From positions 6,627,501 to 6,691,500 of the forward strand of contig NZ_CP163518.1 of NCBI RefSeq assembly GCF_041080625.1: a stretch of DNA of 64,000 nt, given 5' to 3'. The translations under genes and the position numbers were made by a program. This document shows, in pieces, positions 43,489 through 52,405 of this stretch. Source of the DNA: Streptomyces sp. CG1 (GTDB lineage: Bacteria > Actinomycetota > Actinomycetes > Streptomycetales > Streptomycetaceae). Every line of letters starts with the position of its first letter. Within the stretch, counting starts at the first letter, position 1. The notes below the pieces were generated by a model. The model had not been told where the DNA came from and did no database searches. It saw only the letters and a program-made list of their open reading frames with translations.

Positions 43489-45213
43489 TCACGGCAGTGC
43501 GTGCACATGCGCCCCCACCGAGCCCGACCACGCGTTCCCCGCCGACGCGTCCCAGTTCGTGGACCAGGTCATCGCGCCGCGGAGGTCCGGATACGTCTTC
43601 GACGGTTTGAAGGAACCGCAGTTCGTGCCCGCCGTCAGGCAGTCCAGGGCGTTGTTCACCACCGAGGGAGATACGTAGCCGCTGCCCGCCGCGCTCGTGG
43701 AAGCCGGTAGGCCCAGGCCCACCTGGGACGGGGCCAGGCCGCCCTGCAGTTGGATGCAGGCCAGGGCGGTCAAGAAATCCACCGACCCCTGGCTGTACAC
43801 CTTTCCGTCGCAGCCCAGCATGGAACCGCTGTTGTAGTACTGCATGTTGACGACCGTCAGGATGTCCTTGATGTTCAGGGCCGTCTGGAAGTAGGTGTTC
43901 GACGTCGACTGCATGTCGATCGTCTGGGGGGCCATCGTGATGATCAGGGACGAGCCCGCCTTCGCCGACAGGTCGCGCAGCGCCTGCGTCATGTACGTCG
44001 CGTCGAGGCCGTTCTCCAGGTCGATGTCCACGCCGTCGAAGCCGTACGTCTGCATCAGCGAGTAGACCGAGTTCGCGAAGTTCGTCGCCGAAGCCGAGTC
44101 GCTGATCGACACCGTGCCGTTCTGGCCGCCGATCGAGATGACGACCTTCTTGCCGGCCGCCTGCTTCGCCTTGATGTCCGCCTTGAACTGGTCGACGGTG
44201 TAGCCGCCCAGGCCGGACGAGTCCAGGTTGAAGGTCACCGCGCCCGGCGTCGACGTCGCGTCCGCGAAGGCGACCGCGATGATGTCGTACGACGACGGGA
44301 CGTCCGACAGCTTCTGGACCGTCGCGCCGTTGTTGAAGTTCTGCCAGTAGCCCGTCACCGCGTGCTTGGGGAGGGCCGCTCCGGTTCCGCCGCCTGTGCC
44401 GGCGGATGCCGTCGTGCCCGTCACCGACGTCGACTTCGCCGACTCGCCCGCCGCGTTCGTCGCCGTCACCTGGAAGGTGTACGACGTCGCGGCGGTCAGC
44501 CCGGTCACCGTGGCGGACGTGCCCGTCACCGCCGTCACCTTCGTGCCGTCGCGGTAGACGTTGTAGCCCGTTGCGCCCGAGACCCCGGTCCACGCCAACG
44601 ACACCGACGAGGACGACGTACCGGAGACGGACAGGCCGGACGGCGTCGCCGGGACCGTCGGGGTGGGATCGCCGCCTCCGCCGCCGTCGGGGCCGTAGAC
44701 CGAGACGTCGTCGGCGTAGTAGGCCGCCTGGCCGTACCAGCCGTGGGTGTAGACGGTGACGGAGGTCGTGGACCCGCCTGTGGTGAAGGTCGTCGACAGT
44801 TGCTTCCAGGTCGTGGTGTCGGGGGTCCAGGTCGAGACGTCCGTCGTGCCCGTGCCCGTCACGCCCAGGTAGGAGTAGCCGCCCTGCACCCACGCGCTGA
44901 GCGTGTACGTCGAGTTGGGCTTGACCGCGACCGTCTGGGTGCACTGGGCGTCGTCCTGGCCGGCCGGGGTCGCCTTCAGGGCGGCGCTCCCGCTGTGCAC
45001 CGGGGAGGAGACCGTCGTACCGCTGCCCGCCGTACAGGTCCAGCCGGACAGGCCCGACTCGTAGCCCGCGTTCCTGATGTTGTTGACGTCCGCCGCGGAG
45101 GCCGGGCCGGCGGCCGCGGTGAGGCCCGCGACGGAGAGGGCGAGGGCGGTGGCGGCGGACCACAGGGTGATTCGCCGTCCGCGGGGTCTGGGTATGCCTG
45201 GTGCGTGGTCCAC
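43489..45213 (-). CDS. Secreted GH18 chitinase with CBM and fibronectin type III domain
   Basis: This 574-residue enzyme cleaves beta-1,4-GlcNAc chains outside the cell. It has an Arg-rich signal peptide ending at ASA-A (about residue 40), a carbohydrate-binding beta-sandwich (about 45-180), an FnIII domain (about 195-280, VPATPSGLSVSGTSSSSVSLAW) and a GH18 barrel (about 295-574). The barrel motif DGVDIDLE carries Asp393, Asp396, Asp398 and the acid Glu400. The GTG at 45213 follows GGAGG by 7 nt; earlier codons to 45324 belong to the promoter. Two DasR-like boxes upstream suggest chitin/GlcNAc control. Confidence 0.93.
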   Translation of the reverse strand: MDHAPGIPRPRGRRITLWSAATALALSVAGLTAAAGPASAADVNNIRNAGYESGLSGWTCTAGSGTTVSSPVHSGSAALKATPAGQDDAQCTQTVAVKPNSTYTLSAWVQGGYSYLGVTGTGTTDVSTWTPDTTTWKQLSTTFTTGGSTTSVTVYTHGWYGQAAYYADDVSVYGPDGGGGGDPTPTVPATPSGLSVSGTSSSSVSLAWTGVSGATGYNVYRDGTKVTAVTGTSATVTGLTAATSYTFQVTATNAAGESAKSTSVTGTTASAGTGGGTGAALPKHAVTGYWQNFNNGATVQKLSDVPSSYDIIAVAFADATSTPGAVTFNLDSSGLGGYTVDQFKADIKAKQAAGKKVVISIGGQNGTVSISDSASATNFANSVYSLMQTYGFDGVDIDLENGLDATYMTQALRDLSAKAGSSLIITMAPQTIDMQSTSNTYFQTALNIKDILTVVNMQYYNSGSMLGCDGKVYSQGSVDFLTALACIQLQGGLAPSQVGLGLPASTSAAGSGYVSPSVVNNALDCLTAGTNCGSFKPSKTYPDLRGAMTWSTNWDASAGNAWSGSVGAHVHALP

Positions 45214-45576
45214 TGGGGCCTCCGGTGGGGGAGTTCGGCTAGGGGGCCGGAATCGAATGGGCTTCGCGATACATCGACTTCGCGACACTTGAACGCGCGG
45301 GGAGGGGTGAGAGACGGTGGCCACCGTTGGCGTACAAGTTGGTCCAGACCAATCGGAGTGTCAAGAGGTCCAGACCAAATGTGTGGCCATGGGGCAGCTC
45401 AACCTGTCCGGATTTGGCGGGACTTGCGCAGAGGGAGTTCCATGCGAGCTTCACAAACGCTGTTCTCCGGTCATTCGGCCGTGGATACAGTGCTCACGTA
45501 GTCACGCAGTGAAGTCGTACCGGTGCGCGGGAGTTACTCCGGTGGGCCGGCGGGTGTGAAGAGCGGGGAGCCGCGC
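45214..45576. other. 363-bp divergent region between chitinase and Tad locus
   Basis: No gene is present. It holds two DasR-like boxes serving the chitinase on the minus strand and presumably a promoter for the Tad locus toward 45500-45560, which I cannot define precisely. Confidence 0.6.
45339..45378 (-). promoter_or_regulatory. Two DasR-responsive (dre-like) boxes upstream of the chitinase
   Basis: TTGGTCCAGACCAA (45339-45352) and GAGGTCCAGACCAA (45365-45378) differ at one and two positions from the dre core TGGTCTAGACCA known for the GlcNAc-responsive repressor DasR. They also form the direct repeat typical of Streptomyces chitinase promoters, 26 bp apart. Confidence 0.8.
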
Positions 45577-46440
45577 GTGCCAACTGCCATTGCCGTCACC
45601 AGCGCCGACATGGCACTGCCGGCGCAGGACGAACGGACCATGCCGGCCGTCGTGCTGAGCGGCCTCGACCAGCGGCCACTGGAGCACGCGCTCACCGAAC
45701 TCCACGCCCTGATCGAGCAGTACGGGTATGTCGTGGTCGTCTGCTCCCAGGCCACCCCGGAGCCCGTCGTACGGCGGCTGCACACCCTGCGCTCGCTGCT
45801 CGAGAGCGACCGCATCGCCTTCTTCCGGCCCGACCTGCCGCCCCTCGGTATCGCCGTCCTCGCCCGGCAGCTGCGCCAGCTCGCCTCCTGCGATCTGAGT
45901 CCGGGCGTGCTCGCCTCCGCCGGACGGCTGCTCACCCACTACATCCACGCCGGGGCCGTGCTCGGCTCCGTGGCCCGGCTGGACCGGGTGCCGGTCGGGC
46001 TGAAGGCGCACGCCAAGTCCTGGATGCCCGGCAGCCAGTTCGCCGTGCTCGCGCATCCTGAGCCGCAGCTCGTCAAGGTCGGTCCCGGCGCCACCCTCAA
46101 GGGGCCCGAGTTCAACACCTGGATGCTCGTCGCCAGAGGGCAGCAGACGCAGGGTGACTGGGTCGCCGGGCTCGCGGGACAGTGGAGCGTGCACGGACTG
46201 CGCGAGGTTCCGCTGCCCGCCGAGTCCCCGGTGTGGTGGGGGACGGGCCGCGTGACCGAGTTCTGCAGCTACCTCGCCGACCTGTCCGTGCTGTACCAAC
46301 TGGTCACGTCCGTACGGCAGGCCGGCTGTCACTGGTGCGGCCTGGACGTCATCGGTGACCGCTGTGTCTTCTGCTCCGCCACCCCGCCCGTCCACGAACC
46401 CACCCCGCCCCGCGCCCTGGAACAGCGCACGCCCGCCTGA
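45577..46440 (+). CDS. Conserved hypothetical protein with zinc-ribbon-like C-terminus, first gene of the Tad locus
   Basis: This 287-residue soluble protein has a central alpha/beta region (MPAVVLSGLDQRPLEHALTELHALIEQYGYVVVVC) and a C-terminal pair of Cys-x-x-Cys knuckles (CHWCGLDVIGDRCVFC) that probably bind zinc. The GTG at 45577 with GGGAG upstream is the likely start. It precedes cpaB by 60 bp and seems part of the pilus operon. No function is established; a regulatory or assembly-scaffold role is a guess. Confidence 0.7.
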   Translation: MPTAIAVTSADMALPAQDERTMPAVVLSGLDQRPLEHALTELHALIEQYGYVVVVCSQATPEPVVRRLHTLRSLLESDRIAFFRPDLPPLGIAVLARQLRQLASCDLSPGVLASAGRLLTHYIHAGAVLGSVARLDRVPVGLKAHAKSWMPGSQFAVLAHPEPQLVKVGPGATLKGPEFNTWMLVARGQQTQGDWVAGLAGQWSVHGLREVPLPAESPVWWGTGRVTEFCSYLADLSVLYQLVTSVRQAGCHWCGLDVIGDRCVFCSATPPVHEPTPPRALEQRTPA

Positions 46441-46500
46441 CCCGCCCGCACCTGATCCGCATCCCGCTCGACCGATTCCCCCAATGAGGTTGCACGGTTC

Positions 46501-47208
46501 ATGAACTCCCGTCAGCGCCGCGGCGTGATACTCCTGATCCTGTCGGTCCTGTGCGCTCTCGGCGCGTTCGCCGGCGTGCTCTCCGTCGTCCACGACGTCG
46601 ACTCCAAGGTCGGGCCCGAGGTCACCGCCTATCAGGTCAGGTCCGACGTCAAGCCGTACACCGCGCTGGACACGGACCAGTTCGAGAAGATCAAGATGCC
46701 CAAGCGGTGGCTGTCCGGCAACGCCGTCACCGATCTCCGCCAGATCCAGGGCAAGATCGCCGTCACCACCCTGCGCGCCGGGTCCCTGCTCCAGACCGAC
46801 ATGATCGTCGACCAGCCCGCCCTCCAGCCCGGAGAGCAGGAGGTCGCCATCATGATCGACGCGGCGACGGGCGTGGCCGGCAAGATCACGCCGGGGTCCC
46901 GGGTCAATGTCTATGCGACCTTCGCCGGAAAGAAGGACACCGAAGCGGACCAGTCGAAGATCATCGTGACGGACGCCCGCGTTCTCGACGTCGGCCGGAT
47001 CACCGCCCTGGATCCCGACAGCAGCAAGAACCAGCAGCAGCCCAGCCAGGCCGTCCCCATCACCTTCGCGCTGTCCACCCTGGACGCCCAGCGCCTCACC
47101 TACGCCGAGTCCTTCGCCCAGCGCGTCCGGCTCGCGCTGGTGGCCCCCGGCGGCGCGACCAGCGTGCCCGGCAAGGACCGCACCTACGAACTCGCGACGG
47201 ACAAGTGA
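46501..47208 (+). CDS. cpaB: Flp pilus assembly protein CpaB/RcpC
   Basis: This 235-residue protein has an N-terminal membrane helix (GVILLILSVLCALGAFAGVLSVV) and an SAF/CpaB domain (ALDTDQFEKIKMPKRWL, GKIAVTTLRAGSLLQTDMI, EVAIMIDAATGVAGKITPGSRV). It acts in the periplasm-like space during type IVb (Tad) pilus assembly; the exact role is uncertain. It is 12 bp before the CpaE-like gene. Confidence 0.88.
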   Translation: MNSRQRRGVILLILSVLCALGAFAGVLSVVHDVDSKVGPEVTAYQVRSDVKPYTALDTDQFEKIKMPKRWLSGNAVTDLRQIQGKIAVTTLRAGSLLQTDMIVDQPALQPGEQEVAIMIDAATGVAGKITPGSRVNVYATFAGKKDTEADQSKIIVTDARVLDVGRITALDPDSSKNQQQPSQAVPITFALSTLDAQRLTYAESFAQRVRLALVAPGGATSVPGKDRTYELATDK

Positions 47209-47220
47209 GAGGCGGCCCGC

Positions 47221-48456
47221 ATGCCCACCAGGATCCTCCCGGCCGGCGCGGACCCCGACGCGGTCCGCTCCCTCGTCACCCTCCTCAGCCAGCTCCCCGA
47301 CGCCGAACCACAGCCACCGGTCGGCGACTCCACCCAGCTGGTCGACACCCTCGCCCACCTCGCCGCCGAGTCCGTGGACGAACTGCCCGAGGTCGTGGTC
47401 GTACACGAGCGGATCGGCCCGGTACCGGCCCTGGAGCTGATCCGCGAAGTCGCCCTGCGTTTCCCCGCCGTCGGCGTCATCCTCGTCACCACCGACGCGA
47501 GCCCCGGCCTGTTCGCCGCCGCCATGGACTCCGGCGCCCGCGGCCTGGTCGCGCTCCCGCTGTCGTACGAGGAACTCGCCAGCCGCGTCCAGGCCGTCGC
47601 CCAGTGGTCGACCGGCGTACGGCGCCATCTCGGCCACGGCGCCGACGTGTTCGGCGGTGTCGGCGGTACGGTCGTCACGGTCAGCGGCGCCAAGGGGGGA
47701 ACCGGGGCGACGCTCGCGGCCATTCAGCTCGCCCTTGCCGCGCAGGCATCCGGGCGGCCGACCGCCCTGGTCGATCTGGATCTGCAGACCGGCGACATCG
47801 CCTCCTACCTGGACATCCAGTTCCGGCGGTCCGTGGTCGACCTCGCCGCCATCACCGACATCTCGCCGCGCGTCCTCGCCGACGCCGTCTTCCGCCATGA
47901 CACCGGGCTGGTCCTGCTCCTCGCCCCCGCCGAGGGCGAACGCGGCGAGGAGGTCACCGACCGCGCCGCCCGCCAGATCGTCAGCGTGCTCCGCTCCCGC
48001 TACGAGGTGGTCGTGGTCGACTGCGGCGCCCAGCTCGGCGGGGCCGGCGCGGCGGTGGTGGAGATGGCCGACACCGCCCTGCTGGTGACCACCCCGGACG
48101 TGATCTCCGTACGCGCCGCCAAACGGACGGTACGGATGTGGGACCGGCTGCAGATCCGCAAGGCCGAGGAGACGACGGTCGTCGTCAACCGGCATTCGCG
48201 CCATACGGAGATCCAGCCCGCGCTGGTGCAGCGCATCACGGGGACGGCGCTCGCCCGCACCACCGTACCGGCCAACTTCAAGGAGCTTCAGTCCGTCGTG
48301 GACGCGGGGCGCGTGCATGAACTGGACGGCAGGAGTTCCGTGAAGCAGGCGCTGTGGGCGCTCGCCGGGGAACTGGGGCTGGTGAAGGCGGGCGAGGGCG
48401 GCCATCGCGGGGGCCCGGGCCGGGGCACGGTCGGATTCCGGCGGCGGAAGGAGTGA
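47221..48456 (+). CDS. cpaE: CpaE/TadZ-like pilus-localising ATPase
   Basis: This 411-residue protein has an N-terminal atypical receiver domain (about 1-120, VVVVHERIGPVPALELIREVA) followed by a MinD/ParA ATPase with the deviant Walker A SGAKGGTGATLAAIQLA and ALVDLDLQTGDIASYLD. TadZ-type proteins position the pilus machine at the membrane. The operon order CpaB - CpaE - TadE - TadE - TadA supports the name. Confidence 0.88.
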   Translation: MPTRILPAGADPDAVRSLVTLLSQLPDAEPQPPVGDSTQLVDTLAHLAAESVDELPEVVVVHERIGPVPALELIREVALRFPAVGVILVTTDASPGLFAAAMDSGARGLVALPLSYEELASRVQAVAQWSTGVRRHLGHGADVFGGVGGTVVTVSGAKGGTGATLAAIQLALAAQASGRPTALVDLDLQTGDIASYLDIQFRRSVVDLAAITDISPRVLADAVFRHDTGLVLLLAPAEGERGEEVTDRAARQIVSVLRSRYEVVVVDCGAQLGGAGAAVVEMADTALLVTTPDVISVRAAKRTVRMWDRLQIRKAEETTVVVNRHSRHTEIQPALVQRITGTALARTTVPANFKELQSVVDAGRVHELDGRSSVKQALWALAGELGLVKAGEGGHRGGPGRGTVGFRRRKE

Positions 48457-48463
48457 GCGGCCC

Positions 48464-48844
48464 GTGAGAAAGCCGGGTGGGGACCGGGGACAGGTCAGCA
48501 TCGAGTTCCTCGGGATGACGCCGCTGATCATTCTGACCTTGGTGCTCATGTGGCAGGCCGTGCTCGTGGGGTACACCTTCACGCTCGCCGGGAATGCTGC
48601 GGACGAGGGGGTGCGGGCGGGGACGGCGGCGGCGCCGGGCGGCGCGCGGCAGGCGGCCTGCTCGGCCGCGGGGATGAAGCATCTGTCGGCGGCGTGGAGG
48701 GGGGATGCGACGGTGAACTGCAGTCCGTCCGGCTATGTCACGGCCGACGTCTCGCTCAGGGTCCCGGTTCTCTTTCCCGGGCTGATCTCCTTTCCCGCCA
48801 CCGTGCACGGCCACGCCGGTGCCGTCGAGGAGGTGAAGCGCTGA
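48464..48844 (+). CDS. TadE-like pseudopilin 1
   Basis: This 126-residue protein has the TadE N-terminal motif GQVSIEFLGMTPLIILTLVLMWQAVLV, a prepilin-like segment with the conserved Glu, followed by a small extracytoplasmic domain with two cysteines (QAACSAAG, TVNCSPSG). The GTG start follows GGAGTGAG. It lies one base before the second TadE gene. Confidence 0.88.
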   Translation: MRKPGGDRGQVSIEFLGMTPLIILTLVLMWQAVLVGYTFTLAGNAADEGVRAGTAAAPGGARQAACSAAGMKHLSAAWRGDATVNCSPSGYVTADVSLRVPVLFPGLISFPATVHGHAGAVEEVKR

Positions 48845-48845
48845 G

Positions 48846-49193
48846 ATGCCGCACAGGGACAGAGGGCGCGACGCGGGCCAAGTAGCCATCGAGTACCTCG
48901 GGTTCATCCCGGTCCTGCTGATCGTGGGCATGGCGGGCATCCAGATCGGGGCCGTCGCGTACGCCGCCGAGCAGGCCGGTACGGCGGCGCGGGCGGGGGC
49001 GCGGGCGGCGTCCCTGCGGCAGGACGCGCAGCAGGCGTGCGCCGGCGCCGTCAGCGGTGCGCTCACCGTGACGTGTGGCGAGACCGGGGGAGGGGACGGC
49101 TCGGTCACCGTCACCGCCAGGGTGAAGATCCCGAAGATCGTCTGGGACTTCGGCGACGCCACCAAGTCCGCCACCATGCCGCTCGACCACTAA
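48846..49193 (+). CDS. TadE-like pseudopilin 2
   Basis: This 115-residue protein begins with RDAGQVAIEYLGFIPVLLIVGMAGIQIGAVAYA, the TadE helix with the conserved Glu, and a short Cys-containing domain (QQACAGA, LTVTCGE). A likely minor pilin, paralogous to its upstream neighbour; both would be processed by a prepilin peptidase not encoded in this window. Confidence 0.88.
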   Translation: MPHRDRGRDAGQVAIEYLGFIPVLLIVGMAGIQIGAVAYAAEQAGTAARAGARAASLRQDAQQACAGAVSGALTVTCGETGGGDGSVTVTARVKIPKIVWDFGDATKSATMPLDH

Positions 49194-49203
49194 GCGAGGA
49201 GCC

Positions 49204-50541
49204 ATGAGTCTGCGGGCACGCATCAGCACTCCGGAGGAGCACGGCAGCCGGGGCGAGGACGGGCATCTGGTCGCCTCCTACCGGGCCAAGCTGCTGGAGG
49301 AGATCGACCTCGCGGAGATGAGTTCGCTGGCCGCCGCCGACCGCCGGGCGCGGCTCGAGCGGGTGCTCGGGCACATCATCAGCCGTGAGGGCCCGGTGCT
49401 GTCGACGGTCGAGCGCTCGCAGCTGATCCGCCGGGTGGTGGACGAGGCGCTGGGCCTCGGCATCCTGGAACCCCTGCTGGAGGACGCCTCGATCACCGAG
49501 ATCATGGTGAACGGCGCCGACGCGATCTTCGTGGAACGCGGCGGCCGCGTCGAGCAGTTGCCGATCCGGTTCGCCTCCGCCGACCAGCTGATGCAGACCA
49601 TCGAGCGGATCGTGTCGACGGTGAACAGAAGGGTCGACGAGTCGAATCCGATGGTGGACGCCCGCCTGCCCTCCGGCGAGCGCGTCAACGTCATCATCCC
49701 CCCGCTGTCGCTGACCGGCCCGATCCTCACCATCCGCCGCTTCCCGCGCTCCTTCACCCTGCAGGAGCTGATCTCCTTCGGCTCGCTGGACGAGCACATG
49801 GTGTTTCTGCTGGCAGGGCTGGTGCAGGCGAAGTTCAACATCATCGTCTCGGGGGCGACCGGCACCGGAAAGACGACCCTGCTGAATGCCCTCTCCGGAC
49901 TCATCCCGTCCCACGAACGCATCATCACCATCGAGGACTCCGCCGAACTCCAGCTCCAGCAGACGCATGTGGTCCGCCTGGAGTCGCGGCCGCCGAACGT
50001 CGAGGGCAAGGGCCAGGTCACCATCCGCGACCTGGTCCGCAACTCCCTCCGTATGCGCCCGGACCGGATCGTCGTCGGTGAGGTCCGCGGCGGTGAGTCC
50101 CTCGACATGCTCCAGGCGATGTCCACCGGCCACGACGGATCGCTGGCGACCGTGCATGCCAACAGCGCCGAGGACGCCCTGACCCGGCTGCAGACCCTCG
50201 CCTCCATGTCCGACGTCGAGGTCCCCTTCGTGGCGCTGCACGACCAGATCAACAGCGCGGTCGACGTCATCGTCCAGCTCACCCGGTTCGCCGACGGCGC
50301 CCGCCGGATCACCGAGATCGCGCTCCTCGACAGCCACGGCGGGGAGCCGTACCGGCTCGCGACCGTGGCCCGCTTCGACGCCCAGCCCATGACCCCCGAC
50401 GGCCGCGTGTACGGCGCCTTCCAGTACTTCCCGCTGCCCCGCCGTACCGCCGACCGCCTCTACATGGCGAGCCAGCCCATCCCGCAGGCCTTCGGGATCG
50501 CCCACACGGCGGCCCAACTCACCACCCGAGAAGCCAGGTAG
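49204..50541 (+). CDS. tadA: Tad pilus secretion ATPase (TadA/CpaF)
   Basis: This 445-residue hexameric ATPase powers pilin polymerisation. The C-terminal domain has Walker A GATGTGKTTLL (Lys223), the Asp box near IITIEDSAELQL, Walker B RPDRIVVGEVRGGES and the His box HDGSLATVHANSAEDAL; the N-terminal region carries ITEIMVNGADAIFVE. The ATG follows GAGGAG. Operon with tadB and tadC downstream. Confidence 0.95.
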   Translation: MSLRARISTPEEHGSRGEDGHLVASYRAKLLEEIDLAEMSSLAAADRRARLERVLGHIISREGPVLSTVERSQLIRRVVDEALGLGILEPLLEDASITEIMVNGADAIFVERGGRVEQLPIRFASADQLMQTIERIVSTVNRRVDESNPMVDARLPSGERVNVIIPPLSLTGPILTIRRFPRSFTLQELISFGSLDEHMVFLLAGLVQAKFNIIVSGATGTGKTTLLNALSGLIPSHERIITIEDSAELQLQQTHVVRLESRPPNVEGKGQVTIRDLVRNSLRMRPDRIVVGEVRGGESLDMLQAMSTGHDGSLATVHANSAEDALTRLQTLASMSDVEVPFVALHDQINSAVDVIVQLTRFADGARRITEIALLDSHGGEPYRLATVARFDAQPMTPDGRVYGAFQYFPLPRRTADRLYMASQPIPQAFGIAHTAAQLTTREAR

Positions 50542-50551
50542 GACCAGGACC

Positions 50552-51496
50552 ATGGAACTCCACACCCTCGTCCAGCTCACCACCGGCGTGGCGCTGCTGA
50601 CCTGCGTCCTGGCGGTGGCCGGCGTGCACACCTACGCCTCGGGCCGGGCCCAGCGCGCCGCCCTCGTGGACCGCCTCACGCACACCGGCCCGGTGCCGGA
50701 GGGCGGCCGCAGGCGCCGCTTCCGCGACCTCGACCGGCGGCTGCGCCGTACCCGCTTCGGCCGCTGGCTGGAACTGCGGCTGGCCGCGACCGGTCTGGAC
50801 GTCACCCCGGGCGAGTTCTTCGTCTACATGCTCGCCACCGTCGCCGCGCTCTGGCTGATCGGCCAGGCCACCCTGGCCCCCTTCTTCGGCCCGCTCGCCG
50901 GAGTGCTCGGCATCTGGGCGGCGGTCCAGTTCCTCAACTGGCAGCGCCAGAAACGCATCGAGCGCTTCATCAACCAACTCCCCGAACTGGCCCGCATCCT
51001 GGCCAACGCCACCCAGGCGGGACTCGCCCTGCGCACCGCGATCGGCATGGCGGCGGAGGAACTGGAGGCCCCGGCGGGCGAGGAACTGGCCAAGGTAGCC
51101 GACCAGTTGGCGATCGGCCAGTCACTGGACGACGCGCTCGGTGAGCTGGCCGACCGCCTCCCGTCCCGCGAGCTGGTGGTCCTGGTCACGACGCTGGTGC
51201 TGTCGAACCGGGCCGGCGGCCAAGTGGTCGGCGCCCTGCGCAACCTGACCGAGACACTGGAGGAACGCAAGGAGACAAGGCGCGAGATCCGCACCCAGCT
51301 CTCCCAGGTGACCATGACGTCGTACGCCGTCCCCGTCCTGGGCGTCGGCGCGCTGTTCCTGATGAACGGCGTCAAGGCCGGCGCGCTGGCGCGGATGACC
51401 GGCTCACCGATCGGCCAGGCCTGCGTGGTCATCGCCTTCGCGATGTACGCCGTCGGCTTCGTCCTCATCCGCCGCCTGAGCCGGATCGACGTCTGA
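50552..51496 (+). CDS. tadB: Tad pilus assembly membrane protein TadB (T2SS-F family)
   Basis: This 314-residue protein has an N-terminal helix, a central pair of helices (FVYMLATVAALWLIGQ, FFGPLAGVLGIWAAVQF), the T2SSF cytoplasmic helical domain (ELARILANATQAGLALRTAI) and a C-terminal pair of helices. Forms the inner-membrane platform with TadC. Confidence 0.92.
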   Translation: MELHTLVQLTTGVALLTCVLAVAGVHTYASGRAQRAALVDRLTHTGPVPEGGRRRRFRDLDRRLRRTRFGRWLELRLAATGLDVTPGEFFVYMLATVAALWLIGQATLAPFFGPLAGVLGIWAAVQFLNWQRQKRIERFINQLPELARILANATQAGLALRTAIGMAAEELEAPAGEELAKVADQLAIGQSLDDALGELADRLPSRELVVLVTTLVLSNRAGGQVVGALRNLTETLEERKETRREIRTQLSQVTMTSYAVPVLGVGALFLMNGVKAGALARMTGSPIGQACVVIAFAMYAVGFVLIRRLSRIDV

Positions 51497-51510
51497 GGGG
51501 CTGAGACTTC

Positions 51511-52398
51511 ATGGCATTCCTGCTCGCGCTGCTGATGAGCCTCGGTGTCTGGGGCGCCTTCACCGGTATCCGCATGTACCGCGCGGATGCCAAGCTCCCG
51601 GGAGACCTCGCCGTCGCCCTGGAGGTCGGCGCCACCCGCACCGGCGCGGTCGGCTCGGTCATCGACCGCATGGGCATGCGCTACGCCCCCGCCGTGCTGC
51701 GCCTGATGGGCCCGCGCCTGGTCGCCAAGTACCGCCGCAAGATCGACCTCGCCGGCAACCCCGGCGGCCTGACCATCGACCGCTATGCGGCCCGCCGGGC
51801 GGTCTACGGCGCGCTGGGCGCCGTCGGTTTCCTGGTCTTCCTCCTCCGCGGCCAGTGGTTCGTAGCCGTACTCCTGCTGGTCTTCGGCGCGTTCTGGACG
51901 GAGGTCGGCATCTGGTCGGCGATCCGCGTCCGCAAGGACGTCATCGAGCGCACCCTGCCGGACTTCCTGGACGTGCTGGCGGTGGTGGTCAGCGCGGGCC
52001 TCGGCTTCCGCCAGGCCCTGGACCGGGTCGCCTCTCGCTACGAGGGCCCCTGGGCCGACGAACTCCGCATCACGCTCCGCCAGATGGACCTCGGCATGAG
52101 CCGCCGCCAGGCCTTCGCGGAGCTGCGGCGCAGGAACGACTCCGAGCAGGTGGCGATGTTCGTGACGGCACTGCAGCAGGGCGAGGAACTGGGAGCGCCG
52201 ATCGTCGACACACTCGTCTCCCTGGCGAAGGACATGCGCCGCACCGACGCCCAGAACGCCCGCCGCAAGGCCGCCCGCGCGGTGCCCAAGGCCACGCTGA
52301 TGATCACCACGTTCATGGTCCCGGCCACGATGCTGCTGCTGGGCGCGGGCCTGATCCTGGGCTCCGGGGTGGACTTCGGCTCACTCACGGGGAAGTGA
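51511..52398 (+). CDS. tadC: Tad pilus assembly membrane protein TadC (T2SS-F family)
   Basis: This 295-residue partner of TadB has the same layout: N-terminal helix, paired central helices, T2SSF domain (LPDFLDVLAVVVSAGLGFRQAL, GMSRRQAFAELRRRN) and C-terminal helix MITTFMVPATMLLLGAGLIL. It starts 14 bp after tadB. Confidence 0.93.
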   Translation: MAFLLALLMSLGVWGAFTGIRMYRADAKLPGDLAVALEVGATRTGAVGSVIDRMGMRYAPAVLRLMGPRLVAKYRRKIDLAGNPGGLTIDRYAARRAVYGALGAVGFLVFLLRGQWFVAVLLLVFGAFWTEVGIWSAIRVRKDVIERTLPDFLDVLAVVVSAGLGFRQALDRVASRYEGPWADELRITLRQMDLGMSRRQAFAELRRRNDSEQVAMFVTALQQGEELGAPIVDTLVSLAKDMRRTDAQNARRKAARAVPKATLMITTFMVPATMLLLGAGLILGSGVDFGSLTGK

Positions 52399-52405
52399 GG
52401 CGGGG

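Noticed and set aside
45502..48582. 1026-codon minus-strand frame across the first Tad genes
   Set aside because: Antisense artefact of GC-rich codons spanning several real genes and their gaps.
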